Assembly (NCBI GenBank): GCA_003640385.1
Contig: RCAB01000006.1
Location: 310,001 to 374,000, forward strand
Direction of reading: 5' to 3'
Length of the DNA stretch: 64,000 nucleotides
Source of the DNA: Setaria digitata
Taxonomy: Eukaryota; Nematoda; Chromadorea; Rhabditida; Setariidae
How positions within the stretch are numbered: position 1 is the stretch's first letter; each line of letters starts with the position of its first letter. This document shows, in pieces, positions 1 to 13,792 of this stretch. The notes under the pieces were generated by a model. It saw nothing but the letters and a program-made list of their open reading frames with translations, did not search any database and was not told the DNA's origin. The position numbers and the translations under genes are program-made.

Positions 1-583
1 CTAAACAGATTTTGAAAAACACTGTTAAGAGAATGAAATATTTAATTGAAGAATTTGGAAAAATAATCTGGTTATTATTTTCAGAATTGCATTCAAACAA
101 AATACTTTTCATTCATTATAACAGCAAAAGGATTTTCCAGAATGATGGCATGAATGAAAAATGTTTTTTCCGTGAACGGTTAACATCCTCAGGATATACA
201 ATGTTTCAATCAACATGGCGACAAAATTTATTTCTTGGATTTAACAGGTTTCCGTCCACGTCACTATTTTTAAATTAAATTGGGAAAAGTTTAATAATAG
301 TTTTCATTGACCACTATTATAATACTTTGGTGAAAATGGATAGGGAAGATGATAATTAGGTCTGTGAAAAAGTTCAATTTCATTTCAATGATTTTTTTTC
401 TTTCTCTTTTTTTTCTGCGATAATTACATAACTGAGGGAAAAGCAGGTGAGGTAGGGCGAGAGGAATGGAACTGGAAGGGGGCGACAAATTGTCTATAAA
501 CTATTTTACAACAGGTGACACAGACACAGAAAAAGTGGGCTATTTTGAGAAATGACCGATTGTGGCAAAGCCTACAACAGTTG

Positions 584-636
584 ACAACAACAACAACAAC
601 AACAGCAACAACACAGCAGCCAACAACAATAACAAA
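584..636. repeat. CAA/CAG-rich trinucleotide repeat
   Basis: A short imperfect run of CAA triplets interrupted by CAG and ACA, seen directly. On the plus strand it reads as poly-Asn and on the minus strand as poly-Val. There is no sign that either frame is coding. Confidence 0.8.
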
Positions 637-1647
637 ATACTTCTCCTTATACCACCCTATTGTTTTTCGGAAAATTTTTGGCACATAGCCACTCATTTAT
701 ATCGTAATTTTGATTTGGTCTATTCACTCGAAAATTTATTAAATTTTATTTATTAATTAACACACATAAGAATTACTGTGCGTTCGACAAGCTGCATCCT
801 CTATTTTACCTGATAGAGAGAGGGAATTATGTATCCACCTTTCTTCAGTTTCCGATGGCACTACAGAATAATCCTTGCCAAGTCAGAAAAGCTCAACATT
901 TAAATTTTAAAATTTCGATTTACTCATATACTGATGTTATAATATGAAATCCTATTAAGTGTGTAGAATTTGGTTTAATCAATTCACCTGTTCCTAAATT
1001 TCATTTAACTGCTTATGTTGTGGGTAAAATTCATATAAAAAAGTAGTCAAACGTTTTCTATCTTTACAGTTCAATAACATTTCTTTTAAAATACCGTTAA
1101 AACGCGACTATCTTTCAGCTTGAGGCAAAACAAAATATGAATTCCATAAAATTTTTACTGATATTCAGCAGCATCCTCCACTTACACTTAAAACCGCTTG
1201 TTGTTTTGAGTTGATGTATAATCGATCATTTCTATCTTGGAAACGGTGACATTTGTTTCAAGAATTTTAAAGGGTCATGCAATTCATCCGCCCTATTTAA
1301 ATTTCTATTTCTGCTGCACCATTACTTCTCATGATTTGATATCTGTTATCTTTTTGCACTTACTGGAAGTTACGCTAGTAAAAGGATCCATGGAATTTCC
1401 GTTATCTGCTCATGTGTAATAATTCACCATTGCATTAAGCATTTTGCAAAGCATGGGATGAGGAACGTGGGAGAACAATGTAGCTGCAAGGAATTATTTC
1501 TGAAGGATTTACCGATAACTAATACTAGATTTCACCATCTGTGTTTTGGTTGATCATGAATGAAAAACGTACGATATTATTTTCAGAAATGCCATCAGGA
1601 TCAACTTTTACTTACTTCTTTTTCCCATTCTCTACCATCTCACTCAG

Positions 1648-2049
1648 TTGTTTATTTTTATTCAAGTCATTATTACAACTTTTTTTTTTCGAAAACATGT
1701 TCTTGGTAAAAGATACAGAAAATCTGGACCTTTTTTCCAAACTTCTCTCTCAAAGGAAATCAATTATTACATGTTAATATGTGCAATATTACCAGACTCT
1801 GAATTCAAGGATTTTAGATGTGCCTCTTTCAGAAAAGGCAAGTCTCAAGATCCATCGCAAATCAAGACAAAAAGGCGGTGTTTTTTATTTACCAAACTGT
1901 TGCGTGAAGTGAAGGCAACACAGCTAAAGTCCTGTTCAAAATCAGAAAAGGATGACCGAACAAAGTTGGATCTCGAAGCGAAACGACAGCATGACTTGTA
2001 TAATGTTGTTCGGGAATCGCTATTAAGTCGGATTCGAGCTACCGTTTAG
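1648..2049 (+). CDS. possible terminal exon, unknown protein
   Basis: The frame ends at 2049 with a hydrophilic, Lys/Arg/Glu-rich stretch of about 80 residues, after a Phe-rich beginning that looks non-coding. The last part (KLLREVKATQ, then DLEAKRQHDLYNVV) has protein-like composition and could be a C-terminal exon of a gene extending left of the window. I do not recognise a family, and there are no linked exons with matching phase, so it may be a chance frame. Confidence 0.2.
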   Translation: MFIFIQVIITTFFFRKHVLGKRYRKSGPFFQTSLSKEINYYMLICAILPDSEFKDFRCASFRKGKSQDPSQIKTKRRCFLFTKLLREVKATQLKSCSKSEKDDRTKLDLEAKRQHDLYNVVRESLLSRIRATV

Positions 2050-4280
2050 CATGCTGTTCGTGTAGGAATCATACTTATTGTTCATTTCGGAAAAGGAAGA
2101 TACCTCTTGGTATTTGTCCGTAAGTTGCTGAGTAGCACTAATACGGTATTATTTAGTAACTTGTTTGTGCAAATAAACATTACAAAACTTATGAGGCTTG
2201 ATGCAAATTTGAAATATCAAGAAAAATTTAAATGAGGAATAATTTTAAGCCTAATAGAACTACTAAATGAAATGAGAATAACTAACCAGCTAAGCATAGT
2301 ACTGTGTTCATTTTTTTTTTTGAACAGTTGCTCGAGAACAGACATTCTTGCATCCTAAATCAAATTATAGCCACTTATGACGTCTGCAAATCAAAATTAT
2401 TGTAAAAAATTTTTGAAAACCACTTATTGTTTTTGTTATGTTTATTTGGGGTTCAGGAAGTTTATGATGTAGCATCTCAGAAGCGGAACGTTGCCAATAG
2501 CTGGAGAATTATGCATACATACAAGTTTTTATAATTTTCTCCCCAAGAAAGCCATCTTAGGAATATGATATCCTCATTTGTGTTCGCTGTTTGTGAAATG
2601 AACAAGTCGTTTATGAATGGTTAAACAATGCTAAGAAACACTTTTGTTTAGTTGCCTTGCTTTTTGCTATTCCAGATAAGGCATAGTAGTTAAGAATTTT
2701 TGTGGATGGTGGTAAAAAGAGGCCAGTTTTTTTTTTGAATGAGAACCATTATGATTCTCTCCCTAGAACAAAAACTAAAGTGAAGACTCATCTTCACAGC
2801 TCTCCTCTACAAGTCGTTCATGTGACGGAGGACTAGAAAGGATATTTATTTCAACAATGCTAATCGTTTTATTGAGTTAGAAAAATAAACTTCTCAAGGA
2901 AAGATTAACCTTATGATCTAGCTTTCGTTCCACTTCAGCTATTTAGTTCACTTTTTCCGTCAATTTTGAACCTTACTGTGCTCCCAATATCGTTGTTGTA
3001 CAATTGTGATAACATTGATCTGCTTAATGTTGCTCAATACAACTTCTTGTATCCCATATGCCACTTCAGCGCTATTTCCCCTTTATGTTCACTGTTAGTG
3101 CTGCCTCATACTGAAGAAAATTTGTCATTCATTTGATTTCGAGCGGATTTAACTGATTTCAGTATCATTTTTGATACAATTTCATAACGTTCTCTTGTTA
3201 TTTGACACTACTATGAAGTACTAGGACACTTTGTTTCTTTGGTTCCTGTCTCGCTCTGGTTGCAAATTGGAAAGGTTTTCATTTTCCGAGAGTATTTTCC
3301 TCATCCCCTTTAACAGTAAGACTTGGTTCATGAAAAGAAGTCGGAGAGAGTTGAAACAAACAAAATATTTACCAACAGTGTTGAAATGCATTTGACAAAA
3401 CTATGTTAACAAAGCTATTTACAACAGTTGCCGTCTTATCGGCGTTTTAAAATTTCAAAGAAAAATAATACTTAATAAAATTTCTGTCGCTAGCTATCAT
3501 TTCGTTCTGATTTGCATTAAGTTGAAACTGAAAAAACTTTTTGGATGATTTCAGATTTCAATGACCTTTAAAGACCGTCCCCAATTAGCTTAACAACAAA
3601 TTTTGTATGGAGATGAACATCTCATAAATAAATAGCGAGAGCAAAGTTCGTTTATTTGGTTTAGTTACAAATTTTTAAATTGTGAATGAAATTAGTGTAC
3701 CACTCACTTCTTATTCTCCACGAAGTAAAACGACTTCACTGCTTATACATGTATTTTTTGTATACTACAAAACTAATTTAAATAGAATTTAAAATCGATA
3801 ACTTATTTTGCCAAAAACCACTTAAATGTACATCAACCTATTCATCTGTTGATAGCGAGAGAAGAAATAAAAAAATAAAAAACAATAAAAAAACTACTAA
3901 GATTTACATGCATTAAACTTCATTTTCTTAATAGATTGGTTTTTTAATGAATTTTTAATTTCATCGAAAAAGATTTACTTTGAGAATTTGAAAGATCATG
4001 GGTTCTAAAAGAAGAATAGAAGAGGAAGTAAAAGGCATTCATTGTATACAAACTTGCAAAACTTCAATGCATCCTTTCAATGAAATTAAAAATTTTTAAA
4101 AATGCATCCAGCTTCCTAGATGAGGTAATCCACATAATTAAACCTTCGACTTTGTGCAGCAATCCTGATGGTTATTATTTGTACTATTGAAATACAGCAA
4201 ATATCACAGAAACTAAAAGGCATCAGGATTTATTTACCCAGTAATGATGAAATTAAAAATTGATTAAAAAAACAAATCAA

Positions 4281-6654
4281 TTAGGTATCAGATTCAGTTT
4301 CGTCTTCTTCCTCAATTATTTTGTTCTCCTCAGATTCATCTTTACTGCACATCCATCGTCTAATTATGCCAAAATACTTGCTAAACAGCAATTCGAATCC
4401 CTAAAAATAAAATTCATATTTCAAAATAAGTCTGTAATACTTTATAGTGTGAAATTATTTTAATTCTTGTAGGGAAAAAATTTTGAAGTAAAGATGTACG
4501 CTACTGTAACGAAATTCCAGAATTAAAATTTTTAAAATGGAGTTTCCAGTAACATAATTTCAAATTAAGCTAAAAGTTCCACTTTATTTTGAATTCCGGC
4601 TCAATCTTTCAAAGATGATTTTCAAATCAATAAAGAAAAAAATCAATATTACTTGTAAAGCATGCTCGATCTGGCGATTGATCAAGACGTAAGATACGGA
4701 TATTAAACCAACAGCGAATAGCGCCACAACGATCAGTACGATAGATGGTTCGATAGCACAGCTTCCCACCGTGGACAGCATTAGAAATACGTGGAAGACG
4801 GCATCAATGAAAGGCTGAAATACATTTTGTTTAGCAATTAATTAGATGCTTCTAAAGAAAACCGTAATATCTGCTAAAAGATGCTGAAAGCATACATTTG
4901 CTTGAAAACAGGAACTATGAATTTGATTGAAATTTTGTTTATTCTACGATCGTTCAATATATCGTAACATTTTTGGACATATTCCACAAGATGAAAAGAA
5001 AGGGAAAGATATCAATATTCGGAAACAAAAGTAAGAAAACTTGATAAATTGAAACTACTACTGATAAAACCTGTAAATCAGAAAAACGTAAATGAACCAT
5101 GAATTCTAAAGTAATAAAAAGTTGGTGAAAAAGGAATTCTGAGAAAATGAGACTTTCAAGTCCATCTTTTTTTTCAAAGTTGAATTGATATAAAAATTAC
5201 TTGATAAATTAGGAAACCTCTGAAATCAAGTTTCTCAAAATGATAAATATGCTTTCGAAAAGTATAAATATAATTTGTAGAAGCTTAAAATTCCCATGCT
5301 ATCTACTGGTATTTTTGACAGCTAATCTAATAAATTAAAAATCTGAGAAGTAATTTTATTATTTTTAGAAAACAAAAAAATGAAGTGTACTGTGTCATCA
5401 TCCGATTCCTCGATGATGTCGAAAATAACTGCTGCGCCAAAAAGAGCAATAAGTGCGGCGATAAGTAGATGAGTTCCCGGAAAGAGACCGGCAAACATCT
5501 TGGAGCACTGCCCAAGGTACAAGAGTGCCAATGGTATGCCAATGACTGCGTAACTCATCGCTGCTATTTTTCCAATGGGAGAGAAATTTTCCTCGTCCAA
5601 AAATCCTACAGAAATTTCTAAATTTTTATAAAATGTCCACAAAATGAAGCCTTTCTTTCGTAGTAACACCGTGATGGTTCGACTATCTGGCTTAGCGTGT
5701 TCAGACAGAGACGTGTACTTTCAAATGCAGCCATGTACAGGTGCTCTACCGAAAAAAGAAAGTTATGATGTCAACTTGAATCAGTCTGATCAGGCAGGCC
5801 ACAGTTAAAATTTTGATGATTGCTTTTTCTTAGGGAGAACCAAATTTCTTTGACTTCACTCTTGAGGTCTGTTGGATTCATTGATATCCTGAGTCCCATT
5901 CTGGTTTTTAATTCATAACTTTTTTTTTGTGTTTCAAAAATTTAAACCGAATTAATATATCGCTAGAGAAGAAAACTTTATAGAGATTCAATTAAACACT
6001 TTTTAGATCTGGAACTGAATTTCAAATAATCAATTTACCAATTGTAGTAATCAGTGTGAAAGCATGTATGAATGCTTTGTTGAATGATTTTGATGGTGAA
6101 GCAGCCACTCTTCGGCATGAATTCAACACAAGTCGTTCGTAGATGTCGAGCTTCTGATTGGCCATCAGGAACCATTCATGTTCTGATTGTGCCATCGTCT
6201 CTGCCCATAAAACGTTCAACATTTCGCTTCGCTGCGCATCTAATCGTGCAGCACTTTTCTCACATTTCTGTAAAATTTTTGGAATCAGATTCTTCCCGAC
6301 GTACAGCAAGTGGAGAAAGGGATCACCATAGAATTTTAAGAGTCCCAAGAAAACCAATCACCCAAATCATTTTTGAAGCATTGAAAATAAATCCAGAAAT
6401 CTACTGCTGAATGTTTCTACATTTTGAAAATGTCGTTGGTGATTCCTTACAACATCCTTGCTAATAGTTCTACGACGAACTATTGCGAGGAAATTCACCC
6501 GAACAGGAAATTGTCGAAAAAACCAAGGACTTAGTTTTTTCAGATATAATATGATTCAAAACTGTAAAAAAAAAAAAAAAAAAACTGAATGCTTGTTGTT
6601 TTTTCCTATTGAAGAATTCCCTTCTGCACAATAATAATACTGATAACTTCATAG

Positions 6655-6685
<31 letters not shown>

Positions 6686-7733
6686 TTAATTTGGATAGAT
6701 CATCAATCAATTATTATTACAAACGGTGCTTGGTACAAGTTCACATTTATGGGAAAAAGTAAATATACATTACATTACTTCGAAAAGCATTTTGAATTAT
6801 TTTTTTTTTACAATTTTCAATTAATAATTTTGGTGAATATAAAACAGCTTTTCATTTCTAATTTCAAAAATGAAATTAGAAAATAAACCACTCTTACCAA
6901 GTGACAACAAGTGGACCATATTTATATTCACAATTCTGGTTTACTGAATTATTAAGCACATTCATTTACATATTGAATAGTGCTAAAAAATTCTTTTCAG
7001 ATGGCATAAAGATTCTCGATGTAAATTCAGTAACTACAGATCTCTTAAATTCTTTCAGTCAAGCTGCTTTTTAATAACCAATTTTCGGGATGAAATCGAA
7101 AGATAAAAAAGAAAAAACAAATGCTTTCATATTCCAATTTCTCCACGTTTATTTTTTCAACTTTTCTCATTTTATAACGCAATTAACTTAGCCTGGTAAT
7201 TATGAGTCTTTAACATAAAAATAGTGAAAACTTTTCCGTGGGTGTGACTGATATTTATAATCAAAAACTGCCCTTAATGTTGAAATTGTTCTAAATATAT
7301 TTGGCGTATTGTGTTAGGAATTCTGAATTGATAAGAAATGAATGTGAAACATGTGCGCAAAGTGGAAAAGTCCCAAGGTCAGCCAAAATATATTATTCAT
7401 CCATATCTATGCTGCAGACAGTGTTCGATGACAAGAAAACTAATGTTTGATTCATCACACTTCTGCACTAAAACTGTATCAACAAACATGCAATAATGTG
7501 TCAGAGGTTACTATTTGTAATTCAAATGCGCTCCAACAACGGTGAACCATAAAATTCTAAAGACTTACCAGAGTCTGCTGTCGTTTTGGTAAAGCAGAAA
7601 AGACAGAAGCACCAAAAATCAGGTAAACAAGGAGTATCAAACCAAAAAATAGTGTACGTCGTAAAGCCAGTTCCACCCGAGGCTCCACACCGCACCCCAT
7701 CAACTCTTGAATAACATACACCAACTGCCTCAT
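4281..7733 (-). CDS. two-pore-domain (TWK) K+ channel-like protein with degenerate filters
   Basis: Five exons (7733-7569, 6267-6039, 5605-5391, 4814-4653, 4400-4281) join in frame to 297 codons. Seen: a first membrane span (FFGLILLVYLIFGASVF), an extracellular cap, pore helix 1 ending FTLITTIG, a second span with the family motif YAVIGIPLALLYLG, an acidic linker (EESDDD), pore helix 2 ending LMLSTVG, a fourth span, and a short acidic tail. This is the K2P topology, and YAxIGIPLxLLYLG is typical of nematode TWK channels. The oddity is that the first filter reads TTIGFL instead of TIGYG, and the second TVGSC instead of TVGFG, although both loops align to family members without gaps. The start at 7733 gives a short N-terminus before span 1. 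It lies 0.6 kb downstream of sec-3 on the same strand. A potassium-selective pore is doubtful; a regulatory or non-conducting subunit is possible. Confidence 0.85.
6652..6679. repeat. (TA)n microsatellite
   Basis: A clean run of TA dinucleotides of about 28 bp, seen directly, in the first intron of the TWK-like gene. A roughly 20 bp A run lies about 70 bp to its left. Confidence 0.9.
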
Positions 7734-7833
7734 CAGAAGAGTCGGCAGAACTCACAGCCTCAGCCTGAAGATGCATTAACACTCTTGCTTTATTTCTCTC
7801 ACAAATACATAAATACACACAGTACACATACAT

Positions 7834-7857
7834 ATACACACACACACACACACACAA
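7834..7857. repeat. (CA)n microsatellite
   Basis: A CA dinucleotide run preceded by imperfect ACACAT units, in the gap between the first exon of the TWK-like gene and the end of sec-3. It creates Cys/Val and Thr/His frames that are not genes. Confidence 0.85.
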
Positions 7858-8369
7858 CAAAATCCCCCACTCATACGAATCTTCAAGACCTCCCTAAGGT
7901 TTCTTTCAATCTTCTGCTACTGGTTTGTCATAAGAATAAATCCAAGCCAAATTTCTAGAAAATGAGAAGCACTCCGCCACAACTACCGAACTTCCAGTCA
8001 ATATTCCCAATGCGGTGTTAAAGGCACTGTTAATTTCTAGGGATTATTTGATGATTTTAATCCACACATCCAGTATAAAAATTAACCTGCTTTCCTTAAC
8101 AGTCAGCACAGAACAACGAGAAATTAAATCTGTGGGAATGAATCTTCATCACTGTCTTTATTGAGCTGATGTCATATTGTCCATTTTCAAAAGAGAAATT
8201 AGTAATCTGACATACGAAAAATGAAATACAAAGCCTCTCAAAAACAACAGCAAATATAATATAATAACACAATTCAAAGAGAAATTTTATTACAACTATT
8301 ACTCAAATCAGCAGTTCTCTCTGCAGCAACACTGAAAATGAGTTTAAATATCACTTTTATTTAGTTCAT

Positions 8370-11300
8370 TTAGTGCTGCAAAGCAAACTGAGAAAAATAA
8401 CTAAGAACATCTTGAATAGACACTTCAAGATCGATTCGTGAATTTGGATAACACTGTCCCATAACTTCATTGTAATGCTTCAACTGTTTCAAAAACTCAT
8501 CCTGAAGAACCCACGAAATATGGAAAGTAGCTAACAATGCACTATTAATTATATAAAACCGGATGAGAGAACAGAAAATGAAAGTAAAGCAAATACTAAC
8601 TTGCATATTTCTCCAAACAACTTGCAGTAGAGGTGAATCATCAACGAGATGCTTTTCGATCTTCTTATACAACTGCTCCAGTCCTCTTTTCACTTCTTTC
8701 TCAGGATAAAGTGATATCACCTAAAAATAATGCAATACACAACAATTGCTTACATAAGAGCTAAATGAAATTGATACTTTTGCAGAGTTTGAAAGAGAAA
8801 AAGAAAATGACCTTTTTAAGCTCTAAACGGCTAAACTGCTGGTGAAATGCTATTTCTTCCGGCTTGACTCCCTGTCGAATAACATTCTCTATTGTTTCAA
8901 AAAAGTGCTGAAAAGAAAAAGCTTCGCATACTTTTAAAAATGAAAAGCAAATGACAAACAATAGACCTTATTTCCAGAAAATAAAAAAGAAAAAACCAAC
9001 ATGTATTTTTTCGAGTGGTCTCCCCATCAATTCCTTCACATAAACCTGTATGTTATCCTGATATGCTTTTTTTGCTTCTTTTCGTTGTACATCCAGGCAA
9101 TCAATTTTAAGTTCTGACAACACAGCTGCAAAAAAATTAGATTCCGATCAAAATTTAACTCAAGACATTTGCATAGCGGTGCTTCTAGATATTTGTAGAA
9201 AATTTAACATTAAACATTTCCCCACTTAAGTTTAGATGGAACAAATAGTACTTCGTAATGATTTCCATAAAACATAAATGTTTAAGTATACAATATAAAT
9301 GATGATAATTTTCGAATCGAACAACTGCCGATGGTGATTTCGAAAATGGTGATGCTGCAGCATATTCGATCCCATCCTTCAACGAAGTTATTAGCTGCGC
9401 GTACCACCGATCTAAGTCAGCTCGACGTTCGGTTCCAGTGAAGGCTGCTTCCGCTGTATGAGCCAGTTCCTGATAACACAAATGCTGTATCGAGAGTTTT
9501 TTTTTTTTTTTTTTCTTTAATACGGTTTTGCTTAATCTGTGCTTCGACCAGAAATATAGCCTAAAAAAGCTGCAGGATTCCAGAATAAAAAAGATACCGC
9601 AAATTGATAAACACTTTCCAGAATACCAATGCGTACTCTTTTTGAAACTTTGACTTCAGCAAGTTGGTAAGACTTGCTATCCTGCAAATATCCCTTACAT
9701 TAACGATGCCATAAATAATCTTAACTTCTCACGAAAATATTACACAGCAGCCCTAAAATTTTGAGAAGTGACTAAAGCCAGCTGAAATACTTGCCAAATA
9801 TGTGTCCATTTGTCTTTTAACCAACACGACCAAACGTCCAAAAACCATCACAGAAAAATAAGACGACCCATCTTGCAACGAAAGAGCCTTTTTCGATAAG
9901 AACACAAACATCACAAATACAAATCTAATAAAAACTTGTGAAAAATAATTGTAGCCACCACTTTTGATGTTCGCAATAGCATTATGAAATTCAAATTATT
10001 AAAATAAATTGTTTCTTTCCTTTAATGCACAAATCGAAATTACTAATATACGAAAAAAAAGAAAAACATACGGTGGTTGGAGCCGACAACATGACTTGAT
10101 GAACTTGTCGAAATGATCGTGTAGAGATTCAAACAATGGAGATAAAATAGCACGCACCTGAGTAACACAATAGCAAGAATAAATACATCCTGCCATTAAT
10201 TTCGTCTTAATTAAAAAGCTTGGACAGTTAGGAAACTTAAACTTCTTCCTCCCAGACAGAAAGAGCAAATTTACCTGGTCAGTAATTTGTTTTTCAACAT
10301 TTTTGCCCATAACACCACTATCTCCGCTTGATGTAGAGTGCGTTTCCAATGCAGCCAGAAGATCACCAGTCATATGGAAAAACCTTGTACAAAATTTCTG
10401 CTCCGATTCGACCACTGGACCCACCTCACCCAAAACAACTTCAACTAACTAAAACAGTGTGCAGTACTCGAATAGTGAGTATTTCAAACCAATTTTTGCA
10501 TCTTCTTCATAGTTTAGTTAAACTAAACACAAAGTGAAAGTCAGAAATAAACGAAACCCATAGTGAGAAATTCTCAAATTCCAGTCTAAATGTATTTAAT
10601 TTTCATGCAAAAATGTAACGAACTTACTCTGATGACTTCCTTCGAATCAATTTTACTATCAGCATATAACTTTTCAGCCGCAGATTTCACTGTCTCAAAA
10701 GTACGAAGAGTACCCTTGCGTTCAAAATTGGCAATTTTGTTTAGTTCAATATTTATACTTTCGAAGAAGCGTTCAAATTCCTTTTTGTATATCGACTTCG
10801 TATTTTGCACATATCTCTGAAGGCACTCGAAAACTATGGTGATTTGCATAATTATATAGTCGAGAACTCAAAAATGGGGTTGACTTAATTAAATACGCAA
10901 AAGAGACTTTGTGAGTAAGGGAGTTACCTGTATGAGTGTCTGGTACGCACTCGGTCTAACTAATTTCAACCAACCCATCAAATCTGAAAATGGCCGTAAT
11001 GCATGGAATCTTTCAGATTGTTTTCGTATCGCAATTTCGTGCCAGTCCGATACTTCTATCAGATCATTCTGAAACTTTACGAGTTGTTTATTGGATAAAA
11101 AAGAAACCAGAAATTTAATGGAAAAGACCCATACCAAGTTTGAAAATAACGCGGACATGTGTGCCATCAGTTTTTCGATGAAACAGTCAGTTAACTGATT
11201 TAGCTGCTCAGTTCTTTCCTTATATGCCATCAACAAATGCATTGATGGACTAACTTTTGCTGCTGAATAAGCTTGCAAGGCACGCGCTGCAGCACAACAT

Positions 11301-12951
11301 CGACTAATACTGCAATACAAATGTAACAAAATCAAAATCATAGAACTTCACTATCTCCAATCAAGAAATTTTTTCATATCAAAACGATTCCATAAACTAA
11401 TCCTTACCTTACAGGATCTGACAAGTTCGCACTCTGTAACGCACGAATGTGATCTTCACTAACGATATCAACAGATGTCACTAATTCCAGTAAGAAATCT
11501 TTCAAGATTCGAGTGTTTTTCCGTTCAACACATCCAAGGCTATCTTTTTCTTCGATCAGTTCAACACTGTCACGCACATGCTGGTAAATCCGTAACAACA
11601 ATTAAACTTAACTTCTCTCATATGTGACACACAGTGACATCGGTGAAATCAAAATATTGGTTTAAAAAACAATTTGCCCAATCTGATAAGCGTAAGTTAT
11701 TATATCAATGCAAATATGAGAAAACTAGCTAAGGTACTAACACAGAGCAATTCATCAAAACTGTCAAGTTCCTTATCCAAAAAATCAGCTTCTTCGAGAG
11801 CATCTTCAATAAGTGCAATAAGATCGTTCACAGCAGCTTCACTATCCATAATAGACTGTATATTTGCCCCATCTAAAAGCTGAAGCTGTGTTGCAAGCAC
11901 TGTAGCAAACTTATCTGCTTCACCGATTGAAAGATTCGCACGTGCGAGCAATCGACGAAAATCGGTTTCCTCTTTAACAGATATAGGCTGAAAGAGTACT
12001 TCTTGGAAACTAGTGGAACTAATGGAACAGCTTACCAATAAATTAGAAGTTGAATTAAACTAAAAATATTAAATATATGTCTGTTTTCTAGGAAGAATAT
12101 TAAGTGCACATGTTTTCTACACAAACCTGATAATCAACCAATCCTTCATCTGTATCATCATCAATATGTTCTGTTGTAACTGCCGTGTGTGGTGTCTCAA
12201 CAGGAATTGGAACGTTTACAAAATCTGGCTTCTGTACAGGAAGATATTTATTGGCAAACTGAAAGAGGCAACCTGAAAGTGACTAATTCGCTTTTCAAAC
12301 TTAATGAAGGTCCTAATAAAAATATAAATAATGGATAAGCTGGAAGGACCTTATAAAGCTGTTTGATGAATGAATCTTTTTCTTCCGCTGTAGCAGCACA
12401 GAGTCTGAACAAACGATCACCAACAACCAGCTCGAACTCCGGTGTCAACTGCAACTAACGGATGTTCTTCAGGGATTTTTGAAAAAGTTATAGAAAGGGC
12501 AAAATGTTGTTAACTGCAAAATAACAACTACCAAAATGCATTAACCTTCCGCGGGTTGATTCCATCAACAGTTCTCACATCTCGCAATGTGAATTGCTTT
12601 TTCTTTTTGTAATAATCTTCCTTTTCATTCCTGACAAAATATAAACGCACAGCTATTGGTTGGCCCGTGGTCACTAAAATACTAACAACTTGACACTACT
12701 CCTTGCCTATTTTTATAATTAATTTGAATTAGGTAACAAGTAAACAGAGGCTGCTGTTGCATCTGATAAAGAGTTTTGTATATAAATTCGAAACCAGTTA
12801 GGCAAAGAAATGTTGGCTTTCGGCGTTTTTTATTGTCGACACGAACAATATTAGCCACTGCTACTAAACGTTCATCTGCTACTTGAAATACAGCTCGTTG
12901 CAGATCAGACACAATAGCACGCATTACACCTAAATTTAAATTCTTTAACAT
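8370..12951 (-). CDS. sec-3: exocyst complex subunit Sec3 (EXOC1)
   Basis: About 18 exons form a complete Sec3/EXOC1. The N-terminus has the Sec3 PIP2-binding PH-like fold: [12 protein letters not shown], a basic KKRRKP patch, then [12 protein letters not shown] and [14 protein letters not shown]. The middle is acidic and helical ([18 protein letters not shown]). The C-terminal Sec3_C region includes [59 protein letters not shown] and a final [16 protein letters not shown], matching the end of animal EXOC1. Sec3 marks exocytic sites and tethers secretory vesicles to the plasma membrane through the octameric exocyst. Start: ATG at 12951, with an in-frame alternative at 12924. One intron needs a GC donor (9794-9793): the GT frame nearby meets a stop, whereas the GC junction aligns to EXOC1 without a gap. 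Confidence 0.93.
9793..9794 (-). other. GC splice donor (GCAAGT) in sec-3
   Basis: On the minus strand the exon ends ...ACATATTTG and the intron begins GCAAGT. Using the GT three bases further on shifts the frame and gives an immediate TAG. The GC donor gives [17 protein letters not shown], collinear with the EXOC1 family as I remember it. Confidence 0.8.
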
Positions 12952-13792
12952 AGTCTTGGAAGCTGTGTTAAACGGTTCTAGTAGATAGATCTCTTTGCCT
13001 TAAAATACTCGGAAAGGACATGGCAGCTGCTACCAATAGAATGAGTGTGCTAATAAGAAGGATGGTAATAAGCGTTAGGGAACCAAAGGTCATTTACCTG
13101 AGAAACTCCAGTCTGTCAGTGTATTACTTCCAGAACGTAAAAAGCAGTACTTCCTATCCCAGTTCCTCAAAAGGACTTACACCCATCACATAAACGGACT
13201 CATTCATTTACGTCGTTTCAGCAACATCCCATTACGAAAAGTGCGGACCACATTTCCTCATGAGTCCCTATGAAGGTTTTGAGAGTATTCGGCTTTGTTC
13301 GAAGAAGTGACTGGTACGGTAATGAGAAGTAGAGAGGAATCGAAAGAGGGAATATCCGATTAGATTTGTAGAACAATACCTTCAACATTAAAAAAATTCA
13401 AGTTTTGTACAGTGATTGCGTGAGATCAATAGCCATACATTTTTCTTGCGTAGCCTTCTTTGTGTCGTTAAACGGTAACAGGTGTCAAAAATATCTTAGC
13501 ATCTCTTTAATTCAGGAAATACCTAACCTTATCAAATGTATCTCGATATTGGCTGGTTCTGATCCATCTGTCTCTTCAGTTCTTTTCTTATGCTTTCCTG
13601 CTTGTTAAAACCAATTGAAGTTTGCTGAAAGAAAAAGAAGATATCTGTGGATTTCTCATCTATTTTACATCATCAGAAGTTTGATACCTGCTGGTTTCGC
13701 AAAGCTAGTTAAGGAACAAGGAACTATATTACTGTAATTAAAGCTGAATTATAAAGGCAATAGCCTGGTAACAAAATTTGTCGTTCTTTCAG

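Larger units (their letters stand above)
1..4280. other. AT-rich region with no convincing gene
   Basis: No exon chain with matching splice phases could be built here on either strand. It contains a CAA/CAG-rich patch at 584-636, one possible terminal exon ending at 2049, and many A or T runs. It is probably intergenic, lying 3' of the minus-strand channel gene; the left edge may include the end of a neighbouring gene. Confidence 0.5.

Noticed and set aside
424..696. Val-rich frame on the minus strand and Asn-rich frame on the plus strand
   Set aside because: Both come from the CAA/CAG-rich repeat; no splice partners or family match.
7522..7958. Cys/Val-rich minus frame and Thr/His-rich plus frame
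   Set aside because: They are shadows of the TWK exon 1 in another frame and of the (CA)n repeat; the true exon reads in a different frame.
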